Shown here one piece after another: positions 46,624 to 55,955 of a stretch of 64,000 bases of DNA. A program made the position numbers and the translations under genes. Numbering within the stretch: the first letter of the stretch is position 1; each line of letters begins with the position of its first letter. The notes under the pieces are model-generated. The model did not search any database. It was not told the DNA's origin and saw nothing but the letters and a program-made list of their open reading frames with translations. Where the stretch lies: positions 124,001 through 188,000 of the forward strand of contig NZ_LXVX01000011.1 in the NCBI RefSeq assembly GCF_001650725.1, read 5' to 3'. The DNA is from Sphingobium sp. TCM1. GTDB lineage: Bacteria > Pseudomonadota > Alphaproteobacteria > Sphingomonadales > Sphingomonadaceae.

Positions 46624-48495
46624 TCAGTCGTGATCGTCAACCTTCACGATCTTCGCCAGCAGCACGCCTTCGCTGACTTGCCCGCCTTCTTCGGCGTCGA
46701 GTTCCGCAACGATGCCGTCGAACGGCGCGATCAGACTATGCTCCATTTTCATGGCTTCGAGCGTCAACAACTTATGCCCCTTGGCGACCTTGTCCCCGGC
46801 CGCCACCATGACGGCGATGATGCGGCCGGGCATGGGTGAGAGGATCGCCCCGTCCGATGCGGCTCCCGATGCCGCGCCCGACACCCTGATCGGTTCTACA
46901 CGCCATGTCTGCCCCTCCTCGCTCAGCCAGGAAGCGCACGGTGGTTCCACAGGACCGGCAAGCGGCGTCTGCTCCACATGGTCGAAGATCGGCATGTGGA
47001 CGGGCATGGTCTGCCCATTGACGGCAATTATGATGCGCTGCTGCGTGGGCGCATTCAGGCGGAACCCTGCCAGCGCCTGCCGACCATATTGCTGTGCGGC
47101 GTCCGACAGGGCTTCGTCGGAAGGCATGGACGGCGGCATCAAGGAATCGCCTGCCCGCTCGATCAGGCCCGTGTCGACCGACCCTGAAACAAAATCCGGA
47201 TGATCCAGCAGCTTCATGAGGAACGCGCTGTTGGTTCGCACCGGCCAGATACTACTGTCGTTCAGCGCGCGGATCAGATCCTCTCTCGCGCCTTCGCGGT
47301 GGCTTCCATGGGCGATCATCTTGGCGATCATCGGATCGTAGAAGGGTGAAATGGTCGCGCCCTGATATACGCCCGTGTCGATGCGGACGCTGCCGTCGAG
47401 TTCGAACTGCTCCAGCCGGCCGGTCGAAGGCAGGAATCCCTTGGCGGGATCTTCCGCATAGAGGCGCGCCTCGATCGCATGGCCGTTGATGGACAGTTCC
47501 TGCTGCTTCTTCGGCAGGGGTTCGCCCGCAGCGACGCGGAGCTGCCATTCGACCAGATCCTGCCCCGTAATTTCCTCCGTCACGGGATGTTCGACCTGAA
47601 GCCTTGTGTTCATTTCCATGAACCACACACGATCGGCCTTGAGATATCCGGCCGACCCGTCGGCGATGAACTCGATCGTCCCCGCGCCCACATAGTTGAC
47701 TGCTCTAGCCGCGCGCACGGCCGCATCGCAGATCGCGGCGCGGGTAAATTCGGTCATGCCCGGCGCGGGGGCTTCCTCGATCACCTTCTGATGGCGGCGC
47801 TGGAGCGAACAGTCGCGTTCGAACAGATGGACGATGTTGCGATGACGGTCACCGAACACCTGCACCTCGATATGGCGCGGGTTGGTGATCCATTTTTCCA
47901 GCAGGACCGCATCATTGCCGAAGCTGGAGGCCGCCTCGCGCCGGCAGGATGCGAGTGCGTCGGCAAAGTCGCCGGCGTTGTCCACCTTGCGCATCCCCTT
48001 GCCGCCGCCACCGGCCACCGCCTTTATGAGGACGGGATAGCCGATCGCTTCGGCTTCCGCCGCGAGCCGTTCGGGCGACTGGTCCTCGCCCAGATAGCCC
48101 GGCGTGGTCGGAACGCCCGCGTCCTGCATCAGCTTCTTGGCTGCATCCTTGAGGCCCATGGCGGTGATGCTCGACGGGTCGGGTCCGACCCAGATGAGAC
48201 CGGCGTCGATGACTGCCTGGGCGAACTCGGCATTTTCGCTGAGGAAGCCATAGCCGGGATGGATCGCCCGGGCCCCAGTGGCCCTGGCGGCGGCGATGAT
48301 CTTCTCGCCGACCAGATAGGATTCGCGCGCAGGAGAGGGGCCGATATGTACGGCGTCGTCAGCGAAACGGACATGCAGGGCATTGGCGTCGGCATCCGAA
48401 TAGACGGCAATGGTGCGAATGCCCATGCGGCGCGCCGTGCGGATGATCCGGCAGGCGATCTCGCCACGATTGGCGATGAGAAGGGAAGAGATCAT
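46624..48495 (-). CDS. mccA: 3-Methylcrotonyl-CoA carboxylase, biotin-containing alpha subunit
   Basis: The protein has about 623 residues. The biotin-carboxylase domain (1-450) has LIANRGEIACRI, the ATP-grasp loop AVAGGGGKGMRKV and MNTRLQVEHPVTEEITG. A linker follows, then a C-terminal biotin-carrier domain with LEAMKMEHS, in which the lysine carries biotin. Paired with the carboxyltransferase just upstream and isovaleryl-CoA dehydrogenase, this is the leucine-pathway enzyme (also called LiuD) rather than a propionyl- or acetyl-CoA carboxylase. Its start is ATG 48495, or ATG 48501 directly overlapping the mccB stop. Confidence 0.92.
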   Translation of the reverse strand: MISSLLIANRGEIACRIIRTARRMGIRTIAVYSDADANALHVRFADDAVHIGPSPARESYLVGEKIIAAARATGARAIHPGYGFLSENAEFAQAVIDAGLIWVGPDPSSITAMGLKDAAKKLMQDAGVPTTPGYLGEDQSPERLAAEAEAIGYPVLIKAVAGGGGKGMRKVDNAGDFADALASCRREAASSFGNDAVLLEKWITNPRHIEVQVFGDRHRNIVHLFERDCSLQRRHQKVIEEAPAPGMTEFTRAAICDAAVRAARAVNYVGAGTIEFIADGSAGYLKADRVWFMEMNTRLQVEHPVTEEITGQDLVEWQLRVAAGEPLPKKQQELSINGHAIEARLYAEDPAKGFLPSTGRLEQFELDGSVRIDTGVYQGATISPFYDPMIAKMIAHGSHREGAREDLIRALNDSSIWPVRTNSAFLMKLLDHPDFVSGSVDTGLIERAGDSLMPPSMPSDEALSDAAQQYGRQALAGFRLNAPTQQRIIIAVNGQTMPVHMPIFDHVEQTPLAGPVEPPCASWLSEEGQTWRVEPIRVSGAASGAASDGAILSPMPGRIIAVMVAAGDKVAKGHKLLTLEAMKMEHSLIAPFDGIVAELDAEEGGQVSEGVLLAKIVKVDDHD

Positions 48496-48500
48496 CCGCA

Positions 48501-50102
48501 TTACATCCTGAAAATGCCGAATTGCGCCCGTTCTTCCACCGGCGCGTTCAGCGCGGCGGCGAAGGCGAGGCCGAGGACGTCGCGCGTCTGAACCGGGTCG
48601 ATGACGCCGTCGTCCCACAGCCGCGCGGTGGCGTAATAGGGATTGCCTTCATGCTCATATTTCTGGCGGATCGGCGCCTTGAAGGCTTCGGCCTCGTCCG
48701 GCGTCCATTTGGCCGCATCGCGGTGAACGGTTGCCAGCACGCTTGCTGCCTGCTCTCCGCCCATCACGCTGATCCGGGCGTTGGGCCAGGTGAAGAGGAA
48801 GCGCGGCTGATAGGCCCTACCGCACATGCCGTAATTGCCCGCGCCGAAGCTGCCGCCGATCAGCACGGTGACCTTGGGTACCTGCGCCGTAGCGACGGCG
48901 GTGACGAGCTTGGCGCCATTCTTGGCGATGCCCTCCGCCTCATATTTGCCGCCGACCATGAAGCCTGAGATATTCTGGAGGAAGAGAAGGGGAATGCGGC
49001 GCTGGCAGGCCAGTTCGATGAAATGCGCGCCCTTGAGTGCACTTTCGCTGAAAAGTACGCCGTTATTGGCCAGGATCGCGACCGGCATCCCCCAGATATG
49101 GGCGAAGCCGCAGACCAAAGTCGTGCCATAGAGCGGCTTGAACTCGTGGAATTCGCTGGCGTCGACGATGCGGGCGATGATTTCGCGTACATCATAGGGG
49201 GCGCGGACATCGTCGGGGATGATGCCGTAGAGATCAATGGCGTCATATCTGGGCGGGCGGGGATCGCGCAGGTTGAGATCGGCTTTGCGATCGGGCTGGA
49301 GCGTCGATACGATGTCGCGCACGATGGTGATCGCATGGTCGTCATTTTCCGCGACATGGTCGACCACGCCCGACTTGCGGCCATGCAGGTCGCCGCCGCC
49401 CAGATCCTCGGCCGATATGATTTCGCCGGTGGCGGCCTGCACCAGCGGCGGACCGGCAAGGAAGATGGTGCCCTGATTGCGCACGATCACCGTCTCGTCC
49501 GACATGGCGGGGACATAGGCGCCGCCCGCCGTGCAACTCCCCATGACGCAGGCGATCTGGGGGATGCCCCGCGCGCTGAGGTTCGCCTGATTGTAGAAGA
49601 TGCGGCCGAAATGGTCGCGGTCGGGAAACACCTCCGCCTGGTTGGGCAGGTTGGCGCCGCCGCTGTCGACCAGATAGATGCAGGGCAGGCGGTTTTCGAG
49701 CGCTATTTCCTGCGCACGCAGATGCTTCTTGACGCTCAGCGGATAATAGGTGCCGCCCTTTACCGTGGCGTCGTTGCACGCGACCATCACCTGTCGCCCC
49801 GACACGCGGCCGATGCCGGCTATGATGCCGGCGCCGGGCACTTCATCATGATACATGCCATTGGCCGCGAGTTGGCCGATTTCCAGGAATGGCGAGCCGG
49901 GATCGAGCAGCCGCTCGACCCGGTCGCGGGGCAGCAGCTTGCCGCGCGCGACATGCTTCTCGCGGGCGGCGTGTGATCCCCCCCGCGCGGCGGCTGCGAC
50001 TTTTTCGCGCAATTCCTCCGCCAGCGCGCGGTTGTGCGCGGCATTGGCGCGGAAGCTCTCGCTGTCGGGCGCCAGCTTGGTGTCGAGGACAGGGGCGGTC
50101 AT
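48501..50102 (-). CDS. mccB: 3-Methylcrotonyl-CoA carboxylase, carboxyltransferase beta subunit
   Basis: The 533-residue carboxyltransferase has two crotonase-like halves. Landmarks are [29 protein letters not shown] cut into its usual parts at residues 45-73, [16 protein letters not shown] and the C-terminal [16 protein letters not shown] oxyanion region. It transfers carboxyl from biotin to 3-methylcrotonyl-CoA, giving 3-methylglutaconyl-CoA. The start overlaps the isovaleryl-CoA dehydrogenase stop by four bases, and the stop abuts mccA, so the operon is tightly coupled. This corresponds to LiuB in Pseudomonas. Confidence 0.94.
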   Translation of the reverse strand: MTAPVLDTKLAPDSESFRANAAHNRALAEELREKVAAAARGGSHAAREKHVARGKLLPRDRVERLLDPGSPFLEIGQLAANGMYHDEVPGAGIIAGIGRVSGRQVMVACNDATVKGGTYYPLSVKKHLRAQEIALENRLPCIYLVDSGGANLPNQAEVFPDRDHFGRIFYNQANLSARGIPQIACVMGSCTAGGAYVPAMSDETVIVRNQGTIFLAGPPLVQAATGEIISAEDLGGGDLHGRKSGVVDHVAENDDHAITIVRDIVSTLQPDRKADLNLRDPRPPRYDAIDLYGIIPDDVRAPYDVREIIARIVDASEFHEFKPLYGTTLVCGFAHIWGMPVAILANNGVLFSESALKGAHFIELACQRRIPLLFLQNISGFMVGGKYEAEGIAKNGAKLVTAVATAQVPKVTVLIGGSFGAGNYGMCGRAYQPRFLFTWPNARISVMGGEQAASVLATVHRDAAKWTPDEAEAFKAPIRQKYEHEGNPYYATARLWDDGVIDPVQTRDVLGLAFAAALNAPVEERAQFGIFRM

Positions 50103-51244
50103 GCGCCGATCAACTCGCGACCGATGAGCATCCGGCGAATCTCGTTGGTGCCTGCTCCGATGTCCAGCAGCTTGGCGTCGCGCATATAGCGTTCGACCGG
50201 CCAGTCCTTGGTGTAGCCCGCGCCGCCCAGCGCCTGTACCGCATCCAGCGCGACCTTCATCGCATTCTCCGATGCCAGCAGGATCGCGCCAGCGGCGTCG
50301 AAGCGGGTCGTCTTTCCGGCGTCACAGGCGCGAGCGACCGCATAGACATAGGCGCGCGCCGAATTGAGCGCGACATACATGTCGGCGACCTTGGCCTGCA
50401 TAAGCTGGAAGGCGCCGATCGGCTTTCCGAACTGCTGGCGTTCGCGGACATAGGGGACGACAGTGTCGAGACAGGCTTGCATGATGCCAAGCTGAATGCC
50501 GGCAAGAACGGTGCGTTCATAGTCCAGCCCCGACATCAGGATGGCCGCGCCGTCATTGAGCGCCCCCATGATATTCTCTTCCGGCACCTCGCAATCGTCG
50601 AAGATCAGCTCGGCGGTGGGAGAGCCGCGCATCCCCATCTTGTCGATCTTCTGCCCGATGGAAAAGCCCTTCATATCCTTCTCGATCAGGAAGGTGGTGA
50701 TGCCTTTCGATCCTTCGCCGGTCTTGGCGTAGACGACCAGCGTGTCGGCATAGGCGGCATTGGTGATCCAGAACTTCGTGCCGTTGAGGATGTAGCGATC
50801 GCCCTTCCTTTCCGCCTTCAGCTTCATCGAAACGACGTCGGACCCGGCTCCTGCCTCCGACATGGCGAGGCTGCCGACATGCTCGCCGGAGATGAGTCTC
50901 GGCAGGTAGCGCGCCTTCTGCTCCGCATTGCCCCAGCGGCGGATCTGGTTGACGCAGAGATTCGAGTGGGCGCCGTAGGAAAGGCCGATCGAGGCGGAGG
51001 CGCGAGCGACTTCCTCCTGCGCGACGACATGCTCCAGATAGCCGAGGCCCAGGCCGCCAAACGCCTCCTCGACGGTGATCCCGTGCAGGCCGAGTGCGCC
51101 CATTTCGGGCCAGAGTTCGCGGGGAAACCAGTCCTTCGCGTCGATCTCCGCTGCGAGCGGGGCAATCCGGTCGGCAGCGAAGCGGGCGGTGCTGTCGCGG
51201 ATCATGTCCGCGGTCTCGCCCAGGGCGAAGTCGAAATTGCTCAT
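50099..51244 (-). CDS. ivd: Isovaleryl-CoA dehydrogenase
   Basis: The 381-residue acyl-CoA dehydrogenase contains [19 protein letters not shown] and the FAD-site [19 protein letters not shown]. The helix [16 protein letters not shown] carries the catalytic glutamate in the position special to isovaleryl-CoA dehydrogenases. It oxidises isovaleryl-CoA to 3-methylcrotonyl-CoA in leucine breakdown, passing electrons to ETF. It is the first gene of the operon, preceded by AAAGGAGAGGCC, and faces a LysR regulator 85 bases away. It is called LiuA in Pseudomonas. HMG-CoA lyase and an LiuC-type hydratase are absent from this operon. Confidence 0.94.
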   Translation of the reverse strand: MSNFDFALGETADMIRDSTARFAADRIAPLAAEIDAKDWFPRELWPEMGALGLHGITVEEAFGGLGLGYLEHVVAQEEVARASASIGLSYGAHSNLCVNQIRRWGNAEQKARYLPRLISGEHVGSLAMSEAGAGSDVVSMKLKAERKGDRYILNGTKFWITNAAYADTLVVYAKTGEGSKGITTFLIEKDMKGFSIGQKIDKMGMRGSPTAELIFDDCEVPEENIMGALNDGAAILMSGLDYERTVLAGIQLGIMQACLDTVVPYVRERQQFGKPIGAFQLMQAKVADMYVALNSARAYVYAVARACDAGKTTRFDAAGAILLASENAMKVALDAVQALGGAGYTKDWPVERYMRDAKLLDIGAGTNEIRRMLIGRELIGA

Positions 51245-51316
51245 TGGCCTCTCCTTTGCCCGTCAGGCTAACAAAGCGGCCAGCCAAATCAAAATTGAAA
51301 TATTTTTGGGTCTGTT

Positions 51317-51331
51317 ATAGATAGCATCTAT
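51317..51331. promoter_or_regulatory. LysR-type operator candidate overlapping the regulator start codon
   Basis: ATAGAT-AGC-ATCTAT is a perfect 6-3-6 inverted repeat with a T-N11-A core. Its last two bases are the first two bases of the LysR ATG. It lies 73 bases from the ivd start on the other strand. It should serve as the site for activation of ivd and autoregulation of the LysR gene. No Shine-Dalgarno sequence fits in front of that ATG. Confidence 0.5.
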
Positions 51332-52199
51332 GATAGAACGCTATCAGCTCCGTTATTTCCTGGCCGTGGTCGATCAGGGCAATTTTTCGCGCGCGGCGGC
51401 ACATTGCAATGTCGCGCAGCCCACATTGTCGGTCGGCATCGCCAAGCTGGAACGCGCGCTGGGCGGCCCCTTGTTCCTGCGTTCGGGGCATCGGGTCGAA
51501 CTGACGCAGGCAGGATCGCGCCTGCTGGCCCATGCACGGCGGATCGAGGGCGAGTTCAACCTGGCGCAACAGGCGATGGCGGGCACGGCGCAGGGTCCGC
51601 TGACGCGCATGGGGGTGCTGAAAAGTCTGCCCGGCGCGACCATAGGCGCCATCGCGCGGGAAGCTCGCCGGATCGACCCGTCGGCACGGCTCGAACTGGT
51701 GGAGGGGACGGAGCGCGAACTGCTGGGCCATGTCGCGCGGGGGCGGGTCGATTGCGCGCTGACCCTGGTGGAGCGGGGGAGCGACCGCTTCCTCGAGGAG
51801 CCGTTGCGGCAGGAGGGCTATGCGCTTGCCGTTCCGCTCGATCATCCGGCCGCGGCGCAGGCATCCGTCGCAGCCGAGACGCTCAACGAGGATGTCATGA
51901 TTGTGCGGCGCCATTGCGAGGCGCTGTCGGAAACCAGCCGCTTCTTCACTGAGCGCGGCGTCCGGCCGCATTTCGCCTATCGGTCGGTCAATGACGAGCG
52001 GGTTATGCAGATGGTCGCCGCGGGCATCGGGATCACATTGATGCCTGAATGCTATCAGGCGGGCGACGTCGCCCGGCCCAGGCTGGCCGGCTTTGACCTG
52101 CGGCGGACGATCGGCCTGGTCTACGCCGCGACGGCCGAGGCACTCGCCGCATCGCCGTCCGCGATGGTGAAGGCGTCGCGCGCGCTGTTGGGCGGATGA
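51330..52199 (+). CDS. LysR-family transcriptional regulator, divergent from the leucine operon
   Basis: This 289-residue LysR protein opens with MIERYQLRYFLAVVDQGNFS and AQPTLSVGIAKLERAL (DNA-binding helices), followed by a CbbR/CynR-like sensor domain with MVAAGIGITLMPECY. It faces ivd across 85 bases containing a palindrome and probably activates the isovalerate operon, with an acyl-CoA or keto acid as a possible inducer. In Pseudomonas and many others the liu genes are under LiuR, a MerR-type regulator, so a LysR here would be a different solution. No ribosome-binding site is visible before the ATG, so a leaderless mRNA is possible. Confidence 0.88.
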   Translation: MIERYQLRYFLAVVDQGNFSRAAAHCNVAQPTLSVGIAKLERALGGPLFLRSGHRVELTQAGSRLLAHARRIEGEFNLAQQAMAGTAQGPLTRMGVLKSLPGATIGAIAREARRIDPSARLELVEGTERELLGHVARGRVDCALTLVERGSDRFLEEPLRQEGYALAVPLDHPAAAQASVAAETLNEDVMIVRRHCEALSETSRFFTERGVRPHFAYRSVNDERVMQMVAAGIGITLMPECYQAGDVARPRLAGFDLRRTIGLVYAATAEALAASPSAMVKASRALLGG

Positions 52200-52205
52200 A
52201 AAGGG

Positions 52206-52265
52206 CGCCGCCGGATCGGCGTGCAGTCCAATCCGGCGGCGGGGAAGACCGGCCTCAAAGGCCGG
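52206..52265. terminator. Two terminator-like hairpins between convergent genes
   Basis: CGCCGCCGGAT (52206-52216) pairs perfectly with ATCCGGCGGCG (52231-52241) across a 14-base loop. CCGGCCT-CAA-AGGCCGG (52249-52265) is a second tight stem. They lie between the stops of the LysR and the GH97 genes. T-runs are short, but the pair probably ends transcription from both sides. Confidence 0.5.
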
Positions 52266-52269
52266 AAAC

Positions 52270-54324
52270 TTATTTCGCTGCGGCGACCAGCCGCATCGCC
52301 GCGCCGCCGCCTGGCGCGAGCCAGAGGTCATAGCGGTCGCCCTTGCGGATGGTCCGCGTCTCATAGGCGATCTTGTGCCGGGCATCGGTCAGGTAGGTCG
52401 CGCCGTCGCCATCCTTGTAAATGGTGGCGGTGTAGCTCTTGCCCGGCTCCAGATAGTCGAAATTCAGCGTTACCGTCCGTGCGGTCGCATCGTTGACACC
52501 GCCGACATACCAGTTCTCGCTCTTGCGATCCTTGCGCGCGAAGATGGCATAATCGCCCACCTCGCCGGCGATCAGATGGCTTTCCGCCCAGTCTGCCGGC
52601 ACCTTTGTGATGAAGTCCAGTTCCTTCGGATATTTGGCGAGCGTCTCGACAAAGTCCGCCGCCATCTGGATCGGCGAATAGAGAGCGAGGTAGAGTCCGA
52701 GCTGCTTGGCCAGCGTGGATGCCAGCGGCACATGCTCCGCCCCCTCCAGGCTGAGTATGCCGGGCGTGAAGTCCATCGGCCCGGACAGCATCCTTGTGTA
52801 GACCAATGTCGGTTCATGGTCCGGGCCGTTCGCGAATTGGCCCCAGGCATTATATTCCATCCCGCGCGCGCCCTCGCGTCCGACCCAGTTGGGATAGGTC
52901 CGGCGCAGGCCCGTATCCTTGATCGGCTCATGTGCATTGACTGCGACCTTGTATTTCGCCGCCGTTTCCACGACGCGCAGATGGTGCTGCGCCATCCGCT
53001 GCCCGTCATGATATTCCATGCGCGTATCGCCCGGCGTGTCTCCGGGCGCGATAATGCCGCCCATGTCCGCGACATAGCCCGTCTTCACCACATCGACGCC
53101 AAGCCCGCCGTAGAGCTTCATCGCATCATCCAGCTGCGCTTCATAATTGGCGATATTGCCGCCGGTCTCATGATGGCCGATCAGGTGAACGCCCTTCCTC
53201 TTCGCGTATGCGGCAAGGCCCGGCAGGTCGAAGTCCGGCGTCGACTGGGTGTAGCTGAATTCATCGCCATGGCCGAACCAGTCGCCGTTCCAGCCCTTGT
53301 CCCAGCCTTCGACCAGCACGCCGCGGAAGCCATGTTTGGCCGCGAAGTCGATATATTGCTTCGTCCGCGCGGTGGTGGCGCCATGTTTCGGCCCTTCGGC
53401 CCAACTCCAGTCGCCGCGGATCATCCCCCACCAGATGCCGATATATTTGGCCGGCTGGAACCAGCTGACGTCACCCAGCTTGTTGGGTTCGTTGAGGTTC
53501 AATTCCAGGTCGTTTTCGACCAGCCCGGCCGCGTCGTCGGCGATGCGGATGGCCCGCCAGGGGGTGTTGAAGGGCAGGTCGCGGATCACGCGCGGTCCGC
53601 GCGAGGATGGCGACAGGGTGGTGCGGAAGGTCTGGCCCGATGCACGCTTCAGCCAATAGGCCGAATAATCGACCAATGCCGCCTCATGGAAGCTCAGATG
53701 CGTGCCGTCGTCCAGCCGCATGGTGATGGGCGTGTGCGCGGTCGATACTGCATCGATCGGGCTGTTCTGGTAGACCTGTTCATAACGGTTCCATTCGCCG
53801 CCCGGAATCCACCAGGCCATTCCCTTGGGTGCGATGTCGAACTCGGTCGTTTCATCCGCGATCTTCATCGTCTTGAGATTGGGCTGATCGGGCAGCTCAT
53901 AGCGGAAGCCGACGCCGTCATCGAACAGGCGGAACCGGACATTCATCAGACGCGCGCCCTGCACGTCCGACTGCTTGAAGCGGACCAGCAGCTCATTATG
54001 ATCGTCCGTGACGAAACGGCGTTCGCCCCACGGCTGTTCCCATGTCTCCTTGCTGCTGCCTTTTTCCGATCCGGCGATCGAAAAGCCGCGCACCATGTTG
54101 AGGCCGTCGGTCAGGATGAAACCCAGCTTCGACGGCGCAATCAGCAACTTGCCCTTGCGCGACAAGGACCAGGTGGGTCGGCTGTCATTGTCGGTTGTGA
54201 CGGAGAGCGTGATGCTGCCGTCCGGCGAGGTCGCTGAGACAGAAGGCCTGGCCTGCTGCGCGACAGCGGGCGTGGCCGCAAGCATGGCGAGCGTGAACAT
54301 GCCCTTCGTGACGACATGACCCAT
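52270..54324 (-). CDS. Glycoside hydrolase family 97 alpha-glucosidase (SusB-type)
   Basis: The 684-residue protein has a signal peptide (VVTKGMFTLAMLAATPAVAQ), an N-terminal super-sandwich domain, a catalytic barrel and a C-terminal sheet domain. The barrel contains LVEGWDKGWNGDW, LIGHHETGG, VNAHEPIKDTGLRRTYPN and EGARGMEYNAW. The glutamates in NAHE and in the last motif follow the inverting, SusB-like branch, which frees glucose from maltodextrins. The retaining GH97 branch uses an aspartate instead. The start at 54324 shares a base with the stop of the preceding GH13 gene and has GAGGAGAG upstream; an earlier in-frame start lies inside that gene. It ends the starch operon. Confidence 0.9.
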   Translation of the reverse strand: MGHVVTKGMFTLAMLAATPAVAQQARPSVSATSPDGSITLSVTTDNDSRPTWSLSRKGKLLIAPSKLGFILTDGLNMVRGFSIAGSEKGSSKETWEQPWGERRFVTDDHNELLVRFKQSDVQGARLMNVRFRLFDDGVGFRYELPDQPNLKTMKIADETTEFDIAPKGMAWWIPGGEWNRYEQVYQNSPIDAVSTAHTPITMRLDDGTHLSFHEAALVDYSAYWLKRASGQTFRTTLSPSSRGPRVIRDLPFNTPWRAIRIADDAAGLVENDLELNLNEPNKLGDVSWFQPAKYIGIWWGMIRGDWSWAEGPKHGATTARTKQYIDFAAKHGFRGVLVEGWDKGWNGDWFGHGDEFSYTQSTPDFDLPGLAAYAKRKGVHLIGHHETGGNIANYEAQLDDAMKLYGGLGVDVVKTGYVADMGGIIAPGDTPGDTRMEYHDGQRMAQHHLRVVETAAKYKVAVNAHEPIKDTGLRRTYPNWVGREGARGMEYNAWGQFANGPDHEPTLVYTRMLSGPMDFTPGILSLEGAEHVPLASTLAKQLGLYLALYSPIQMAADFVETLAKYPKELDFITKVPADWAESHLIAGEVGDYAIFARKDRKSENWYVGGVNDATARTVTLNFDYLEPGKSYTATIYKDGDGATYLTDARHKIAYETRTIRKGDRYDLWLAPGGGAAMRLVAAAK

Positions 54325-55937
54325 CAGTTGCTCTCCTCGATCAGAACCGCGCCATAGGGCGGGAGCGAGCCATTGTCGGCTCCATTGATGCAAACGTTTG
54401 CCATTCCCATGACAGCCTTGTCAAGCGGCCATTCGAGGGCCTCGCCGGACAGGTTGAAGACGCAGAGCATGGATTGTTCCGCGACGCGCCGGCGAAACAC
54501 CAGCCGGGCCTCATCAGCCACGATGATCTCCAGGCTGCCCAGTCGCAGCGCCGGATTCTCCCTGCGCAGCGCCAGCATTGCGCGGCTGTGATTGAGCAAC
54601 GACGCGGGGTCGGCTTCCTGCGCATCGACCGCCAGCGCCAGATGATCCTCGCCATGGGGCAGCCAGGGGTCCACTGTCGAGAAACCCGCCTGTGTCGCGT
54701 CGGCGGCCCAGGGCAGTGGCGTGCGCGCGCCGTCGCGCGACAGGGTCAGCGGCCAGTTGGCGATCGCTTCTGGATCCTGAAGCCGCTCGAACGGAATATC
54801 GACCTGGGTGAGGCCCAATTCCTCGCCCTGGTACAGGATCGCGTTGCCGCGCAGCGCGACCAGCAGCGCCATCTTCATGCGCGCGAAGGCGTCCCGGTCT
54901 TCGGGCGCACACCATCGTGAAAGCGCGCGGGGCGCGTCGTGATTCTCGAAGGCCCAGCTCGGCCAGCCCATCCCCGGCTCGTCGGGCCAGCGCGCGACCG
55001 TATCCGCCACCAGCTTCGGCGTCAGTTTGTCGGCGTAGAGGAAGTTGAACCCATAGGCGCTGTTGAGATGGGCTTCGCCTTCCGTATAGGCCTTCATCTC
55101 CCTCTCTGACAGGTCGCCGCCGACCTCGGCCACGGTGAAGATCGCGCCATATTCGTCGCACAGCGTGCGGATGCGCTTGATGAAGTCGACGACGCCGGGA
55201 TGCGACTGGCTATAGGTCTTGGTCTGGAAGTCGAAGGGGCGGGTGCGCGGCTTGCCGGTGTCTGGCGCGGGCGGATTGTCGCGCAGCAACGGGTCATGCA
55301 TGGAATGGTTGAGCGCGTCGAGCCGGAACCCATCGACGCCCCGGTCCAGCCAGAAGCGCATGGCGCCCAGCAACGCATCCTGCACTGCTCCGTTGTGGAC
55401 ATTGAGCTGCGGCTGGCTGCTCAGAAACTGGTGCATATAATATTGCCCGCGCCTTGCGTCCCAGGTCCAGGCCGGACCGCCGAACACCGACTGCCAGTTG
55501 CTGGGCGGGGTGCCGTCGGCCTTTGGATCGGCCCAGACATACCAGTCGGCCTTGTCGCCAGTCCGGCGCGCGCGACTGTCCCGGAACCAGTCGTGGAGAT
55601 CGGATGTGTGGGCATAGACCTGGTCGATCGTGACCTTCAGCCCCAATTCGTGCGCCCGCGCCACCAGCGCATCGAAATCGGCCAGCGTGCCGAAAATCGG
55701 ATCGACATCGCAATAATCGGCAATGTCATAGCCGAAGTCGCGCATCGGCGAGGTGAAGAAGGGTGAAATCCAGATCGCGTCAGCGCCCAGCCGCGCGATA
55801 TGCTCCAATCGCTCGGTGATGCCATTGAGGTCGCCGATGCCGTCATGATTGCTGTCCTGGAAGCTGCGCGGATAGATCTGGTAGATCACCGCACCCTTCC
55901 ACCAGGGCTGATCGGTCGATGTCGTCGCAAGCGTCAT
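54324..55937 (-). CDS. GH13 oligo-1,6/alpha-glucosidase, subfamily 23-like
   Basis: The 537-residue GH13 enzyme has the complete catalytic triad: nucleophile D207 in GFRLDALNH, acid/base E271 in FTVAEVGG and transition-state aspartate D334 in AFENHDAPR. Region I reads IDQVYAHTSD rather than the usual D-x-x-x-NHTSD, a variant seen in GH13_23 alpha-glucosidases of marine and alphaproteobacteria. No signal peptide is present, so it hydrolyses maltose and short dextrins in the cytoplasm. It lies 18 bases after the amylase gene and is coupled to GH97. Confidence 0.93.
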   Translation of the reverse strand: MTLATTSTDQPWWKGAVIYQIYPRSFQDSNHDGIGDLNGITERLEHIARLGADAIWISPFFTSPMRDFGYDIADYCDVDPIFGTLADFDALVARAHELGLKVTIDQVYAHTSDLHDWFRDSRARRTGDKADWYVWADPKADGTPPSNWQSVFGGPAWTWDARRGQYYMHQFLSSQPQLNVHNGAVQDALLGAMRFWLDRGVDGFRLDALNHSMHDPLLRDNPPAPDTGKPRTRPFDFQTKTYSQSHPGVVDFIKRIRTLCDEYGAIFTVAEVGGDLSEREMKAYTEGEAHLNSAYGFNFLYADKLTPKLVADTVARWPDEPGMGWPSWAFENHDAPRALSRWCAPEDRDAFARMKMALLVALRGNAILYQGEELGLTQVDIPFERLQDPEAIANWPLTLSRDGARTPLPWAADATQAGFSTVDPWLPHGEDHLALAVDAQEADPASLLNHSRAMLALRRENPALRLGSLEIIVADEARLVFRRRVAEQSMLCVFNLSGEALEWPLDKAVMGMANVCINGADNGSLPPYGAVLIEESN

Positions 55938-55955
55938 GATGGGGCGTTCCGGCGG

